Assembly (NCBI GenBank): GCA_013396755.1
Contig: VWZF01006901.1
Location: 330,323-394,322, forward strand
Source: Sclerurus mexicanus
Taxonomy: Eukaryota; Chordata; Aves; Passeriformes; Furnariidae
Length of the DNA stretch: 64,000 nt
Reading direction: 5' to 3'
The notes beneath the pieces were generated by a model. That model had not been told where the DNA came from. It saw only the letters and a program-made list of their open reading frames with translations, and made no database searches. Numbering within the stretch: the stretch's first letter is position 1; each line of letters opens with the position of its first letter. The translations under genes and the position numbers were made by a program. Of this stretch, positions 1 to 11,955 are shown in pieces.

Positions 1-1560
1 CTTCACAGTTTAAAGGTAACATGGGTTTGGCTGCAACAGCTGGGATCATTGGGTTGTTTTCTACAGGCCATGAGCTGTTGGGGAGGAATAGCTGTGTCCT
101 ATGCTCTCACTGTCCCTAGCCAGCCTGAACACCATAGGGCAGATTGCAGCTGGCATTTGCAGTCAGCAGGAGCTGCACACAAAAAAGCTAAGCTGTTAAC
201 TTGTATGTTTTTTCCTATTCTGAGCAAATATCCCTGCACAACCAGAGCTGAGCTGTCTCTTACATGACAGGAGCCCTGGGATATGAAGGGTAGTGCCAGT
301 AGCAGCACCTCTCCTGTGTGAAGCTTGAGGCTGTGACCTGAGACAAAGTGCTACAATCAGCACTGGCTCTTGTTAATGGACAGGTGAAAGGACTGAGCTG
401 CCACACAGACAGCAGAGGTAAACTATGGTTTCAACTCATTTGAATCTAGAAGGCCCACCAAAAGAGCCCAGCTATGGCATGCCCTTTTCCATAGCCAGGG
501 ACATGTGTTCCCACATACTCCTATCTAAGCAGCAAGTGACCACACAAACTTACATATTGACTACTGACCGTGATGGACAGAATGGCTGGGGCATCTGCAT
601 GTGCTTCTGAGGTTTGAATTTCTACAGAAGTCTGTCATCACTCCCTGTGTATACCTCTGTAGAGGTCACATGGGCAGAAAGCTAAGGGCAGACTAATGTG
701 AAAAGTGCTCCAGTAGCCAAATACATGTATCTGGCCATCAGGACTGTTAATTTTGGCAAATTTTGTTAAAATGGCTCTGTTAATTTTTTTAATTTTAAAA
801 TGTACTTTGATGGTTAATTAGATTAATTCTTTTAAATTAAATTAGAATTTTTTTTAAATTAAATTAGATTACATTCTTATAGACCAGTGAAAAGAAGAAG
901 TAGAGATACTTCAACAGACAACTCTCATAGAATCCACAGAAGAATGGCTGAAAAGAAGGTATAGATTGGAGTGGAAAAGAAGACAGAAGCTGAGAGAGCC
1001 ATGACAGAGACTATCAGGAGAGCAGATGCGGAAGTAGTACAAAATGATCTCGTTTACAGAAGCTGTGGAAATTTGGTCCTTACTAACTGGACAGGACTTA
1101 GACTGTGTCCAATTCTTTCCTACAAACCTATTCATGTACATACAAGATAAAACTCCACTGCTGAGTCAAGAGCAGGTCATAGACTTTCCCTCACTGGTAT
1201 TAAGTATGAGTAACATTCGCTCAATCTGGACATTTTGAAGAGACTGCAAGGTAGGGTTGTCTTCCCTTGATGTAGTCCATGTCACTGGAAGAAGAATCAA
1301 ACATCTCAGAACTTTCCACAGACAAAAGAAGTTTGGTAATTGTCTTAAATACATCAGTCTCACAAAGAGGGTATTTCTCATTTTATTTGTTAATGAAACA
1401 GACATGCAAAAGCACCAAGTTTCTTGGCTAAATATGAGTGAGCAAAAACAGGGAGTGAAATGGCCCTCCGGATTTCCAGCCCACTGCTTAGGCAACCAGA
1501 GGGTACTAGCTTGAATTCAGATACTGGAAATGATGCTGAGGGATGAGATGACACTGTCTG
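1..1560. other. Gene-free AT-rich sequence
   Basis: No reading frame longer than about 110 codons occurs here on either strand, and frames overlap on both strands as expected by chance. I see no recognisable domain, splice-bounded exon or repeat family. Positions about 776-868 are a low-complexity stretch of T-runs and TTAAATTAAATTAG words. Nothing else can be supported. Confidence 0.7.
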
Positions 1561-2870
1561 AAAAGGTTTTCCCCTAATTTGCATAATAATAAATACATGT
1601 AAAAATGGAATTAACTAGCAGGTATTTTTTTCATCTGTTTGTTTTAATTATTTCCAACTGTAGTGTTTGTAAATGTGATCGACACTAAACCTTTATTTAG
1701 ACTGTGCTTTGAATAAGTGTATCGACATTAAAATTAGTAACCATAACCTATAAATCACAGGATGGATTTGGTTATGAATGTTACAAGTGCTATATTAAGC
1801 TTCCAAAAGGAATGAATTTCTTGCTCTAGAAGACCTTGAGAAGTTGTGCATTTCTAATGCTGAATGAGATTTGCAATTTGGAACACCTTTTTGTTATAGC
1901 TTTGATTTCTGAGAGTTGGATTTTCTTATTGCAGCCAGTTTAAGTACATGCTGATAGACAGAACGTGTTACCTTCTCAATATTACATATGTGAACTCTGC
2001 CACAGTAAGGAAGATTTTCAGTAGTACAACTGAAAATTTGGCATCTCATTTCTTTTAGCTGTCACTGAGAGTTGGATGGGTTTTTTTGTTGTTCTTTGTG
2101 CATCCAAAAAAGAGCCTATATGTAATTATGTATTTTTATGGAAAAGATAGAGCTTGATTTCTAAATACCTCATAACTCATACAATATCCAAAATCAAAAG
2201 ATATCAATTATTCAAGAGGGAGATCAGTTTATTATTTTATGTGTATATATCATTTATATGTATATATTATTTCTATTTATTATTTACATTTATATGTTAT
2301 ATTTTTTAGTCTGTGATTTTATTTCAGATCAAGACCAAAAATCACAATTATGTTCTCTTAAGATTATGGTTTTTTATATTGATCCTGCCTTGCTATCTCA
2401 GTGGCTTATTTGTTAGACAGAAAAGATATGACTAGGCATATATCATTGTAGAACACAGGAAGAATCCCTGAAATTGATGCATAAGCAAAGGACAAGCGCA
2501 TTAACAAATCTAGCTGTCCAAAAGCCAGGGCTAATGTTAACCAAGAAGCACATTACTGTGATTCCATCAGAATGTTCTTTTATTTATTTAACTTTCCCAT
2601 TTTCATTTTTTATTTGGGTAAGATAATTGCCTATGATAAGCTCTCTCTGTGTAGGTTGGAATCATGCAGAAAGCCAGCCTGTAGACTGGAATATTTACAC
2701 TAAGACTAAGCATTAATGATGTGTAATGGCCACACCATATTTGCATATTGAAATGATCTCAATTAAAATCCTTTATCTGATGACTTCAAAGAGAGAACCT
2801 CTCAAACTGCAATATATTTTTTCATGAAACACAACCTATTAGGGATGTAATGTGTTTATCTGCATTTCTA
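1561..2870. other. Gene-free AT-rich sequence with octamer words
   Basis: No coding signal is visible. Two exact octamer words ATTTGCAT (the POU/OCT binding core) lie at 1577-1584 and 2739-2746. The second sits in a run with TAATGATGTGTAATGG and CAATTAAAAT words, which resembles the homeodomain-rich text of vertebrate enhancers. This is a resemblance only, because octamers are not rare in AT-rich DNA. The stretch also holds the TA-rich tract described separately. Confidence 0.5.
2221..2320. repeat. AT-rich low-complexity tract
   Basis: A run made almost only of A and T, with repeated TATATAT, TTATT and TTTATATG words. It has no regular unit long enough to call a clean microsatellite. It is probably neutral low-complexity sequence. 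Confidence 0.7.
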
Positions 2871-4954
2871 AAGACAATCATTTTAGTGTTCATTTCATAA
2901 GTAATAAAAGATACATTTCTTTCCTTAGGCTTCATACCACAAAATTCTTTTATCTTTCTTTATAATGCACTTACTGAGCCCTGGACATCTTTGAAGGACA
3001 AAAACATAAAATAGTCCACAGAACTTGAACTAAATAATGCTTTGGCCTTCTTTTCTCATCCTGAGAATCTAAGTACATTGCAAAAATTTACAATGTTTAA
3101 AAGCGATAAGAGACTTGGAGGGTTCTCTTCACCACAGCTGGAAGACAAACTTCTCTGAGTAGGCACACAAAAACTTCTTGTGACATTGACAAACAGAATG
3201 CAAGTGAAGAGTCTTTTCAAGAAGCAATAAAGTAACCTATATAAAGAGTGCAAACTGCTAGAAAAAAAGAACAGCATAATTCACCAGTTAGTTTTTTCCA
3301 CTTCTTGATAGATTTCCATTCATTTAAAAAGTCTTCAACCACATGCAAATTTCTAGAAAATGCATTTTAAATCTCATACTTTAAAAGGTTACATGAACTT
3401 TTAAAAGGGAGGATGCTGATAATTTTTCTAAGGAATTTCAGTTATTTTCACAACATTTAAAATTATCTGTTTGTTAAAATAAAGACAGGAGCTGGAAAAC
3501 ACAGCATTTCACTAACAGAAAGGTGTAGAGGTAATGAATTAATAAATTGAGGGAAAATGTATCGTTTAACATATTAAAATCAAAGTTAACACATACAAAC
3601 CATTGGAAAACTGGGTTCTGATAACATAGTCATTTTCTGTCTTGTAGCTGGGATCTGTCATGGAAAACCTGTGTGGCATGTTCTTGATATTTGATGCTTT
3701 ATGGTTTCCTAAAGCCACGAGTCATTATGAGCTAGGTCCTGGACAAGAACTGCACCCTCTTAAAAATAACCGCAAGTTCTAAAGATACAAGGATTTCGGC
3801 ACAGATATTTTTCACGCAGAATTTCCCAAGGGAACTAGTGCCACCTGCAACTGAAACGTCCAGCAAGAGGGAAGCGATGATACAGTACAGTGATTTAAGC
3901 AATCTACCATCAATGGTAAATTAAAAAATGCCAAAGAACAGGCTCTATTTCCTCAAATCTAATACAACATTTTCTCATGCCGTAAGGAGTGACAATCCTG
4001 GAGTCACCTATTAGGGATAAACTCCCTCAAATTATCTCATATGTATCACAAGATGCAGTGTACAGAGGGAAGCAGCTGCCACATATCAGCTGCTCTGGCG
4101 TAATTACCGGTGTATATTCTCACGGTAACAGTGAGGGCACTTCCTCATCTTTCAGTTCAGAGTAAACTACCTTGTATTTATGACAGGGTAAGAGTATTCA
4201 AAGCTTGATTACCACACAGCCACTGATTTACAATAGCTTACTCCTTTGTGTATGTATCTTGCTCCTCAGCAAATACAAAGTAAGTCAAATTAGCTCACCT
4301 TGAACTTAAGACACCTTTATTATTTGAAATATTTTCTTACCTGTTATGTTGAGTGTCTTTCACTAAACAAGAAAATGAAAGCTATTAAATAAAATCGTTT
4401 GTTGTTGCAAGAAAAAGCAGGTAAGTGTTTGGTTTTAATTAAGTTAGGAGAGAGAAGGATTGGTAAGAATTTAAAAGAAAAGAAAAATGTTACCTTTAAA
4501 ATACAGACAAAATCTTAGATGCTGTCCTATAGTATGGCTATGGCACTATAGTATTCAGGTAGTGTTTTGACTATGAAACTTGCAGTTATGGAGTCCATCA
4601 GAAAGTTGAAGACTATAGTATAATTGAATCAAATCAAAAATACTGCAGGAAACTTACTGTAACATCTCTCTTGAATCACGTGTGAGAATTTATGGGATCA
4701 TTCTAGATTTATCCATAGAAAAGGGTAAATGTGATAATCACTGAAGAGTCTATAATATGAAATTTCTTTATCCAAAGAATTTGTTTTAACTTTAAATAGC
4801 ACTAATATACTACATGGTATATTTAGTAATATGATTGACTAGTACTAGTGGGTAGCATTAGTACTCAGAATTTAGTATTTCTAGTGCCTAGTATTAGAAC
4901 TAGGTACTAATGGTAATAAATATTTGTAGAAATAGTAGTAATATTTATCTGGCG
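2871..4954. other. Gene-free AT-rich sequence
   Basis: Only short frames occur (at most about 73 codons). I recognise no repeat family. Around 4800-4930 the sequence is enriched in TAGTA and CTAGTA words (for example ACTAGTACTAGTG near 4840), a cryptic simple-sequence region that leads directly into the tandem duplication at 4955. Confidence 0.6.
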
Positions 4955-5158
4955 AAGACACCAGAAAACAGAGTAGCCTGCAAAGCATTTGTCATCAGAA
5001 TACTGCTGTGAACCAGGAATAGAAACAACAGTGTCAGTGAATTTGGGGCTGAGCACATCAGAAGACAATCAAGAGTAGACTGAAAAACATTTGTTCATCA
5101 GAATCCTACTTCTGAAACAGAAATAGAGACAACAGCACCAGTGAATTTGGGGTTGGGT
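4955..5158 (+). repeat. Imperfect tandem duplication, unit about 104 bp
   Basis: Two adjacent copies in the same direction. Copy 1 has its core at 4971-5053 and copy 2 at 5073-5157. Both begin GAGTAG and share CATTTG..CATCAGAAT in the first half. They end with AATAGA.ACAACAG followed by CAGTGAATTTGGGG. By eye the copies are about 80% identical with a few 1-2 base indels, so the offset drifts from 102 to 104 bases. There is no open frame through both copies. This is a local duplication, not a satellite array. Confidence 0.85.
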
Positions 5159-7286
5159 GAGTACACATTTCCAATGTGGTCTTTAGAACTACTTATTCTC
5201 ATACAGACAGACAGACTTCTGTTATTAGTATTAGGCTAGCAAAAACCCCTCCATCAGCTGAGGTAGAACACCAAGTTACCACCCGTTGTATCTCCACAGG
5301 TGCAACATTCTCCTTGGGAAATAAGAGCAGAAAGAAGGGCTACTGAAGGAAGAAATTCAAAGGCCTTTGCAATAGAATAACAACATCCCATTTAGCTTAA
5401 TGTTTCTCATTTTACTTGGAAGCTTGAAAAATGTTACCATCATTCATGCTTTGGACAGAGTGATTAGAACACCTTTTTATATTAAATGCACATTTTCCTT
5501 TCAATAATATCCATGCTAAATGAGAAGAATACCATTCAGCCAGTCAGCTGGGTTTGGAGCAATGTATCTATTTTATCCCTCATTTTTAAAGCTTTTCCTA
5601 ATTTGTGGTTTTGTAGAGAAACTGTACGTGAAGTCTGTCAATATACAGTGGCTTAGAAGGGGAAGAATCAGAAGAAAAACTCTTTCGAAAAGTAGAGGAT
5701 CCTGTAAGGAGAAGAATTGATTACCGCCAAATAAGATTTCTGAAAGTTTATCATTGAAAACAAAAGGTCGCAAAGACTGACACTGGCAATGGAAAGACTA
5801 CAAAAAGCACTATGAGAAATTCAGAGAGAATATCCTTCTGCAGAGGACTATCATTGCACAGAATAAAATGATCTTTGCTGAAATCAGTAAGAGATGTAAA
5901 CAGTGAATCGGTTCAAGGGGGAGCTGAATACATTTGGAGCAGGGAGCAAATGTAGCCATGCAGTCATAAGAGAGATAATTGTGCATAAGATGCTGAGCTA
6001 CCGTACCTGGTGATTTGTATTTTCTGCTGCCAGAGGCAAGGGTTTGATGGACCATGTGCTTTTCTCTGGACTATTATTATTTGCATGTCCCTAAAAAGTG
6101 CCCTCTGCTATCACAACAGCCACAGTAATAAAATGTAAGTTAATAATATTATTTATCCTGCAACCATCACTCACATTTACTGTTCAATCATGTCTTTTTT
6201 CCTTTCCACTATACCTCCCTCCTATTTGCATTTGAAGGTTAAAATCTCAACAAAAGCTATTTAGTGTACTGGTCTTTTTCAGCTCACACTGTTCCAGTAC
6301 TGCTCTGTTGTCACATGCACAATGCATATACACATACATAGACACACATGCGCTCAGATACTGCCCTGAGATCTTGCTCTTCTTATCTCCTCCATCTACC
6401 TAAAAATGTCTTTGAAATCACTGTGCAAGAGAGGGCCATGAGTGTCTCCATGTTTTCCTCTAAAGGGGCATGCATGTCAGATTCCTACTCAACCAACAGT
6501 TGCCAAACCAGGGAAACTCCATCAGCAAAGCCACAACCTCTCTCAGGTTCTTAAGCCACATTTGGCCCAGCTGCATCTATACTGGGATGTGCCTAATATC
6601 TCAAAAGGGAGTCACAGTGATTTGGAAAAGGAGTTTAACTGAGACACAAGCTGAAGTCATCACAGCATGAGAAACTGGACCATCACAATTCTCATATGTG
6701 CCTAACATTTCCTTCACCCTCTAGGGGCAGGAAGGAAAGGCTGAACACAAACCAGAGAAAAGACACCCATGAGTCTTGCAGGTATGCTAGCATTATGATG
6801 GTGCTGAATTACACCACTTTAAATTCTCTTTGTCAAAAGAAGCAAAGGAAGTCAAAAACTTTTTCAATTATATAAACTACCTAAACAAGATGGTTGTCTC
6901 CAAAGAGAACACAGTATCAGGTCTTGTATTTAAATAGGAAATAAACCCTCTTCTTAAGTGGTCTGTTTGTCTTTACTTTACTAGTCCCAACCAAAATAAT
7001 CCTTACTGGATGGACACAATCTCCTGCACGCAGCTGATGCAGTCACGTATACAAAGGATGGAAGAGGAGCACAGAGGTGAAGTCACACATTCATGTCAAC
7101 CCAAACTCAGCACTAAGGCACAGCAACCTACATCCCAGCTAGAATAAGGCCTTTTCCATTTCCCACCGTTCAGGAAACAAACCTCACAGCTTCATTTCCA
7201 TCAGCATGGCAACATCAGTAGTTACCTAAAGAGAAAGCAACTGCATCCCATCTGGTTTTAGTATGAAATCTGCTGGGTAGATCACT
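5159..7286. other. Gene-free sequence
   Basis: No supported gene. The segment 5640-5830 is purine-rich on the + strand. Octamer words ATTTGCAT lie at 6079-6086 and 6224-6231. The three overlapping short frames at 6348-6670 lie in different phases of the same DNA and show no domain. No transposable element is recognised before the LTR at 7287. Confidence 0.6.
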
Positions 7287-7819
7287 ATGCTGGTTTTGGC
7301 TGGGACGAGTTAATTTTCTTCATAGTAGCTAATACAGAGTTATGTTTTGTATTTATGCTGAAAAAAAGTGCTGATAACACAGGAATGTTTTCATTATTGC
7401 TGAGCAGCACTTACACAGAGCCAAGGACTTTTCTGCCTCTCACCCCACCACACCATCAAGTGGGCAGGGAGTGTACAAGGAGTTGGGAGGGGATATCCCT
7501 TAGCATATGGTGTCATGCTTAGCATGTAAAGCTGGGGAAGGAAGGAGGCAGGGGGACATCTGGAGTGACGGTGCTTGTTTTCTCAAGTAACCATTACTCA
7601 TGAGGGATCTCAGCTTTTCTGGAGATGTCTGAATACCTGCCTGCCCATGGCAAGTGGCGAATGAATTCCTTGTTTTGCTTTGCTCATGCACAGAGCTTTG
7701 GCTTCACCCACTAAACTGTTTTATCTCAACCCACAAGTTTTCACACTTTTCCAATTCTCTCTCCCATTCCGTTGTGCAGGAAGTGAGTGAGCAGCTCTGG
7801 CTGGGGTTGAGCCACAACA
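7287..7819 (+). mobile_element. Solo LTR of an avian endogenous retrovirus
   Basis: The left part has TGCTGGTTTTGGCTGGGA at 7288, followed by TTAATTTTCTTCATAGTAGC and later GCTGAGCAGCACTTACACAG. The right part ends GGCTGGGGTTGAGCCACAACA at about 7819. This matches my recollection of a young LTR family that is abundant in birds, especially songbirds. A degenerate TATA-like word (CATGTAAAG) sits at 7523 and the expected polyadenylation-region text (CTAAACTGTTTTATCTCAAC) at 7711. The flanks ATCACT (7281-7286) and ACCACT (7820-7825) form an imperfect 6-bp target duplication, matching at 5 of 6 positions. No gag, pol or env remnant follows, so this is a solo LTR left by recombination. From memory, a few dozen bases seem missing near 7490. 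The short frames inside it on both strands are not genes. Confidence 0.85.
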
Positions 7820-8088
7820 ACCACTTATATTTCACAGCAGGTCTAGAACCATGTACACCTGAGGCACTTGCTGAGGGCTACAGTCACCCTGGGCTCCCTC
7901 TTGCCAATGTCTCCACAGGGGGAGAGAGAGAAATCTTTACGGAGCAGTTTAAACTACACAAAATCTGAACAGCTCCCTGAGATGAGAATTGTTTTTCACT
8001 AAGGAGAAAATTCAGCTATCTGTCCCCTTAGTGGATACAATCAAGTATCTTCTCTTAGATAGGACATACCTATCTGAGAATATACACT
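7820..8088. other. Spacer between the LTR and a CR1 fragment
   Basis: Unique-looking sequence with no gene. A frame that begins in the LTR at 7654 runs to 7968 but has no domain. Confidence 0.5.
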
Positions 8089-8207
8089 TCCCTGGAAGTG
8101 TTCAAGGCCAGGCTGGATGGGGCTTTGAACTACCTGGGAAGTGGAAGGGTTGGAACTAGATGTTCCTAAAGTCCCTTTCAACCTGGGCCATACTATGATT
8201 TTATGAT
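8089..8207 (+). mobile_element. CR1 LINE, 3'-end fragment
   Basis: The text CCTGGAAGTGTTCAAGGCCA, then GGTTGGAACTAGATG, then CCTTTCAACC, and finally an ACTATGATTTTATGATA end is the conserved 3' tail of avian CR1 retrotransposons. About 118 bases are kept. CR1 copies are usually 5'-truncated because reverse transcription starts at the 3' end and stops early. Sense strand is +. Moderately diverged. Confidence 0.92.
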
Positions 8208-10159
8208 ATTTGGCTTAACATATACAAAATGGATTCAGGTGTTCTGATAGGCTAAGAAAACAGCCATAAATGCATTGTCACACACCAATAGTACCAATTC
8301 TCTGCATTTCTATTGCAGCCTCCTTCCAACAATCATAAAGCACTTTAAAGAACCAGAAGCCTTGTCTATCTAGCAAAAATACATAATTTAGGAATCACTT
8401 TGTCCCACTTTGTGCACTTCTAAGACATCTTCTAACCATGAACACAAATGTGACGTCACTCATCATTTCTCTTAACAACTCAGCCTCAATTTGCATTGAA
8501 GGTTCACAATCCAGCACTAACTCACTTTAAAATCCCACTTTAAACACACTTCAGTCCTGAATAATTTACAGTCTCCCTAGGCAAGGAAAGATAATCCTTG
8601 CCTGAGTTCTGCAGAAGGGGAACTGAGGCCAAGGAACTGTACTGTTCACACTCATTACTAAGACTTAAGAGTTGTTTCTCTACTAAAGTACAAAACGAAC
8701 AAGTTCCAATAAGTTAAGAAAAAGATCTAGCATGGTGTCTTGCTTTTCTGAAATGGTATTGTGGGAAAACAGTTGGGAAGGAAAAACAGGAAATCAAATA
8801 TTGAGGAAATAAATGAACTGAACAACCTATTGTTTTATCATTATTTTGAATCAAAAAGTTCCTTGTGTCCTTTAAGGAAGGTTTTCAGTAACAGTGGAAA
8901 CTATACCCTTCTTTAAGAACCCGGGGCAAAAAGAAACTTCCTATAAGAAAGTCCAATGGTTTTCCCCATGAGAAGATAAGGGCTCTTCACTTCCACCTTT
9001 TTAGAAGAAAAACAGCTGTTTTCAATTCTTTAACCCTTCTGTAATTAGTTAAAATGCAGAAGTTCATCTTCAGTAATGTCTTGTTCTTCTTTAGGAAAAT
9101 TTATTTCCCTCTCCCACTCTTCCTCTTAGACCAAGATTCACTTTAGTAGTTCAACAGATAAGACTGAACCCAAAACCCAATTCCAAACCATTTGGCAACT
9201 AAGAAAATTGCAACCAGTGCCAGCTTTAAAGGCTGATTCTGAAAGACATTAAGCAGTCTTATGACAGCCACAAGGTTCTTCTGGAGAAAAGAAAAAAAAA
9301 AAAACAACCAACACCTTTTCCCTTCATCTGTGCTTATTACAGCTCTAGAGACTTAAATGAAAGCATTACTGCACCTGCAGCTTTTCAGAGAAACATACCC
9401 TTCTTCACATTGCTATCAAAACCAGGCCAACAACAAAAAAGAAGTAAAATTTTGTCTTGAAAACAATGAGGCTACAGGTGTGAGGGAGGTCATAATCCAA
9501 AGACAGTACAGTTCACAAGTGAAAATGGGGACAGAACTCAGCCTGAGTTCTTTATGGTGATGGTAGGTGAGGGCTGGCTTTAAATTCCTAGGCAGAATTT
9601 TGAAATACTGAGGTTTGAAAAAAACCCAAACCCAATGTTTTTTTATTCATAAACTAAATAAATTTGCTCTGGAACACATAAAGGTACAAACATAGAGGGC
9701 TGCTGTGTGCCATTTTAAGAGTCTAATTTTCAGTAGAATGGCTCATGAAGAAGTATATTAAACAACATTTTTTTTTTCCTTCCGTGTTACAATATCATTA
9801 ATGCTTCTTTGTTTTATTAACATGAAGGGACATTCCCAATATATATGCAAGACTAGGATACCATATGCTTCCATATCGTCTTTATCTAAAAATGCTTTTT
9901 TTTTTTTTGCTGAATGTGAGTCCTGTAGATAGGAGAGGATAGAGGACAATGCAGTACTCTTTAAACACTGCAGGCTTTTTCTTCTTTTTTTTGTTCTAAG
10001 TATGCCATTACTTCTAAGTGTTATGGTCTTCTTTGTAAAGACATTTACACTAGAAAGCTAAGAGTACTTTACAGTACCCTGCAAATTTCCATAAATAACA
10101 ATTGGTCATGAGAGTTTCTTTTCACCTATTCCATAGAGAGGGGCTTCCAGAGAAGAGCC
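8208..10159. other. Gene-free sequence
   Basis: No coding region supported. It holds a perfect CRE palindrome TGACGTCA at 8451-8458 and an octamer word ATTTGCAT at 8489. A run of A followed by ACAACCAACACC lies near 9290-9315, and a run of T lies at 9896-9908. A MIR-like patch is listed separately. Confidence 0.55.
8585..8665 (-). repeat. Possible MIR-type SINE relic
   Basis: The text GCAGAAGGGGAACTGAGGCC followed by AAGGAACTG and TTCACACTCATTA resembles the reverse complement of the MIR central region (GATGGGGAAACTGAGG, then a GGTCACAC-like word). The match is short and diverged, so it could be chance. Confidence 0.35.
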
Positions 10160-10360
10160 AGAAAAGGTGGAGATCACTTTAAAATGCTTCTCTCTGTCAT
10201 TTCCAATACCCTGCCTAATTCAGCTAGGCCAAAATCTCACTTGAAGTGAGCTGAAGTAGAAGCTTTTTTGTGTGTGTATGGAACCGTATCCAGCTGGGAG
10301 AGCAGTTAAATGCTTGCCCATCCCCTTAACTCTGGGCATGTAAATTCAAGACGAAGAGAG
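10160..10360 (+). repeat. Diverged direct repeat A, copy 1
   Basis: It aligns along its length with 11767-11955. Shared blocks in the same order are AAAATGCTT, CT.CCTAATTCA, CAAAATCT.AC, then a T-rich AAG.TTTTT block, GCAGCTGGGA/CCAGCTGGGA, GC.CATCCCCT, GGCATGT/AGCATGT and AGAGAG. By eye identity is about 65-70% with small indels. The copies start 1,607 bases apart. I do not recognise the family. It is either an old local duplication or two copies of an undescribed dispersed repeat. Confidence 0.7.
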
Positions 10361-11766
10361 CTGTTTTGACGTTCTTGGCTGGAAATCACTCTCCACACCT
10401 ATACTTTAATGCATCTACTGTATGTGGTAGTTTGGCTGCTTTCTCTCACTACCATCTGTTCCGATGGCACAGTGCCTGCTCACAAGTTGAATGATATATA
10501 GGTGCCAGGCAACAATGCGTTTTGATGGGCAAACTGCACAACACTGCAATTGTCATCTCTTGTGCATGAAGGCCACACTCAGTGCCAGAAATCAAGCATT
10601 GGCACTTTGTACCTCCATACTCTTGTTCACACCTGTTGACACTTATGTGCCAAAAAAGGAATACTTGAACAAGGGAGTTTGCAGGCTTGGTTGACTCCGC
10701 ACAAGGAATTGGCTTCACCTGGAAGTATATTCATCCCCTGGCTCAGTCATCATCCTGTACCTTAAGCAAACACTGGGTCACAGCCTGGAATATTTCTAAA
10801 GTTTTCACCTTAATATTTTCCTAGATTTGTATGCCTGAAGGGAAGAAGGAACTACTGAGATGAAAACTGACTGAGCAGTCAAGTTGCTTCTCTCCCATGT
10901 TCCATGGAAGTCTGTACAAACCTTGTATTTTCCTCATATCCCAGCTAAGGGAGTCCATTTTTAACATTCATTTCACAAGGTCTTCCACAAGCACATCCAA
11001 CTTTCTGCTGATCCATACCACATCACTTTCCACATTCTGATATTCAGGTAGTTCACCACACCAAACGTCACCTATAGACTATTTTATAAGAGTTCAAATC
11101 AGTCCCTCTTTACCAATAAGATTCAACAACATGCATCTATCATTCAGCACCATGAGTAAACCTTATTCTTGTAACTTCTAAAATAGTAACAATTTATACT
11201 AGTGGAAAAGAATGTCAAGAAATGAAGCTTATGTAAAACATCACAGGTGAGTTTAATGTGTTTTAAAAAACAGTATGTTTGGGGAAGGGAGAGTTTCCAG
11301 TCCCTTCATTAGATGCATGCAGAAATGCAGATTTAGAGAGGAAAAGACATTCCACACACTAGTTAGAGCTAAAATACATGATTCCTTGGGAAGCATGGAA
11401 AGACCCGATAATGTGCAGGGAATAGACTGGAGCATTCTCCTCTAGGGAAAAAAAAACCCAACAAACCAACAAATTTAAACCTTAGTCTTAATCCTTGTCT
11501 TTAGCAAAACAGATAACTAAAATGAGATTTTTTTGCATATCATTGTAGCTAAGAAAACAGCTTTGCTGAGAAGGTGGGGGTAGGGGCTGATACTGGGGGT
11601 TTGCTGATAATATCAGGCAAAAGTAGTTGAGAAAAGAACAGGGGAGGCTAGATCACTAGCACGCAGACCCACCATCTGTGGTTTACATGTGTCTTTAGCA
11701 AAGACCAGAAGGAAACAGGAAATCAGTAAAATATTCCCCTGATGCAAAACCTCTCGAGAACTGTCC
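10361..11766. other. Spacer between the two copies of direct repeat A
   Basis: Gene-free. I could not align it to sequence just outside the copies, so the unit duplicated is either short or the rest has diverged beyond recognition. An A-run followed by CCCAACAAACCAAC lies near 11443-11470. Confidence 0.5.
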
Positions 11767-11955
11767 AGAAGATATGGAAATTACTTCAAAATGCTTTACT
11801 CTCCTTCTATCCTAGTATGCCTAATTCAACTTACTCAAAATCTTACTGCAAAAGTCATGCAAAGTACAAGTTTTTGGCTACAAGAGAATGAACGCAGCTG
11901 GGAATGTATTGGTTGTGCATCCCCTCAGCTCAGCATGTCAATGAAAGGTAGAGAG
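11767..11955 (+). repeat. Diverged direct repeat A, copy 2
   Basis: Partner of 10160-10360, same orientation. A 119-codon open frame (11791-12150) runs through this copy but is not kept in copy 1. It has no recognisable domain, so it is not called as a gene. Confidence 0.7.
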
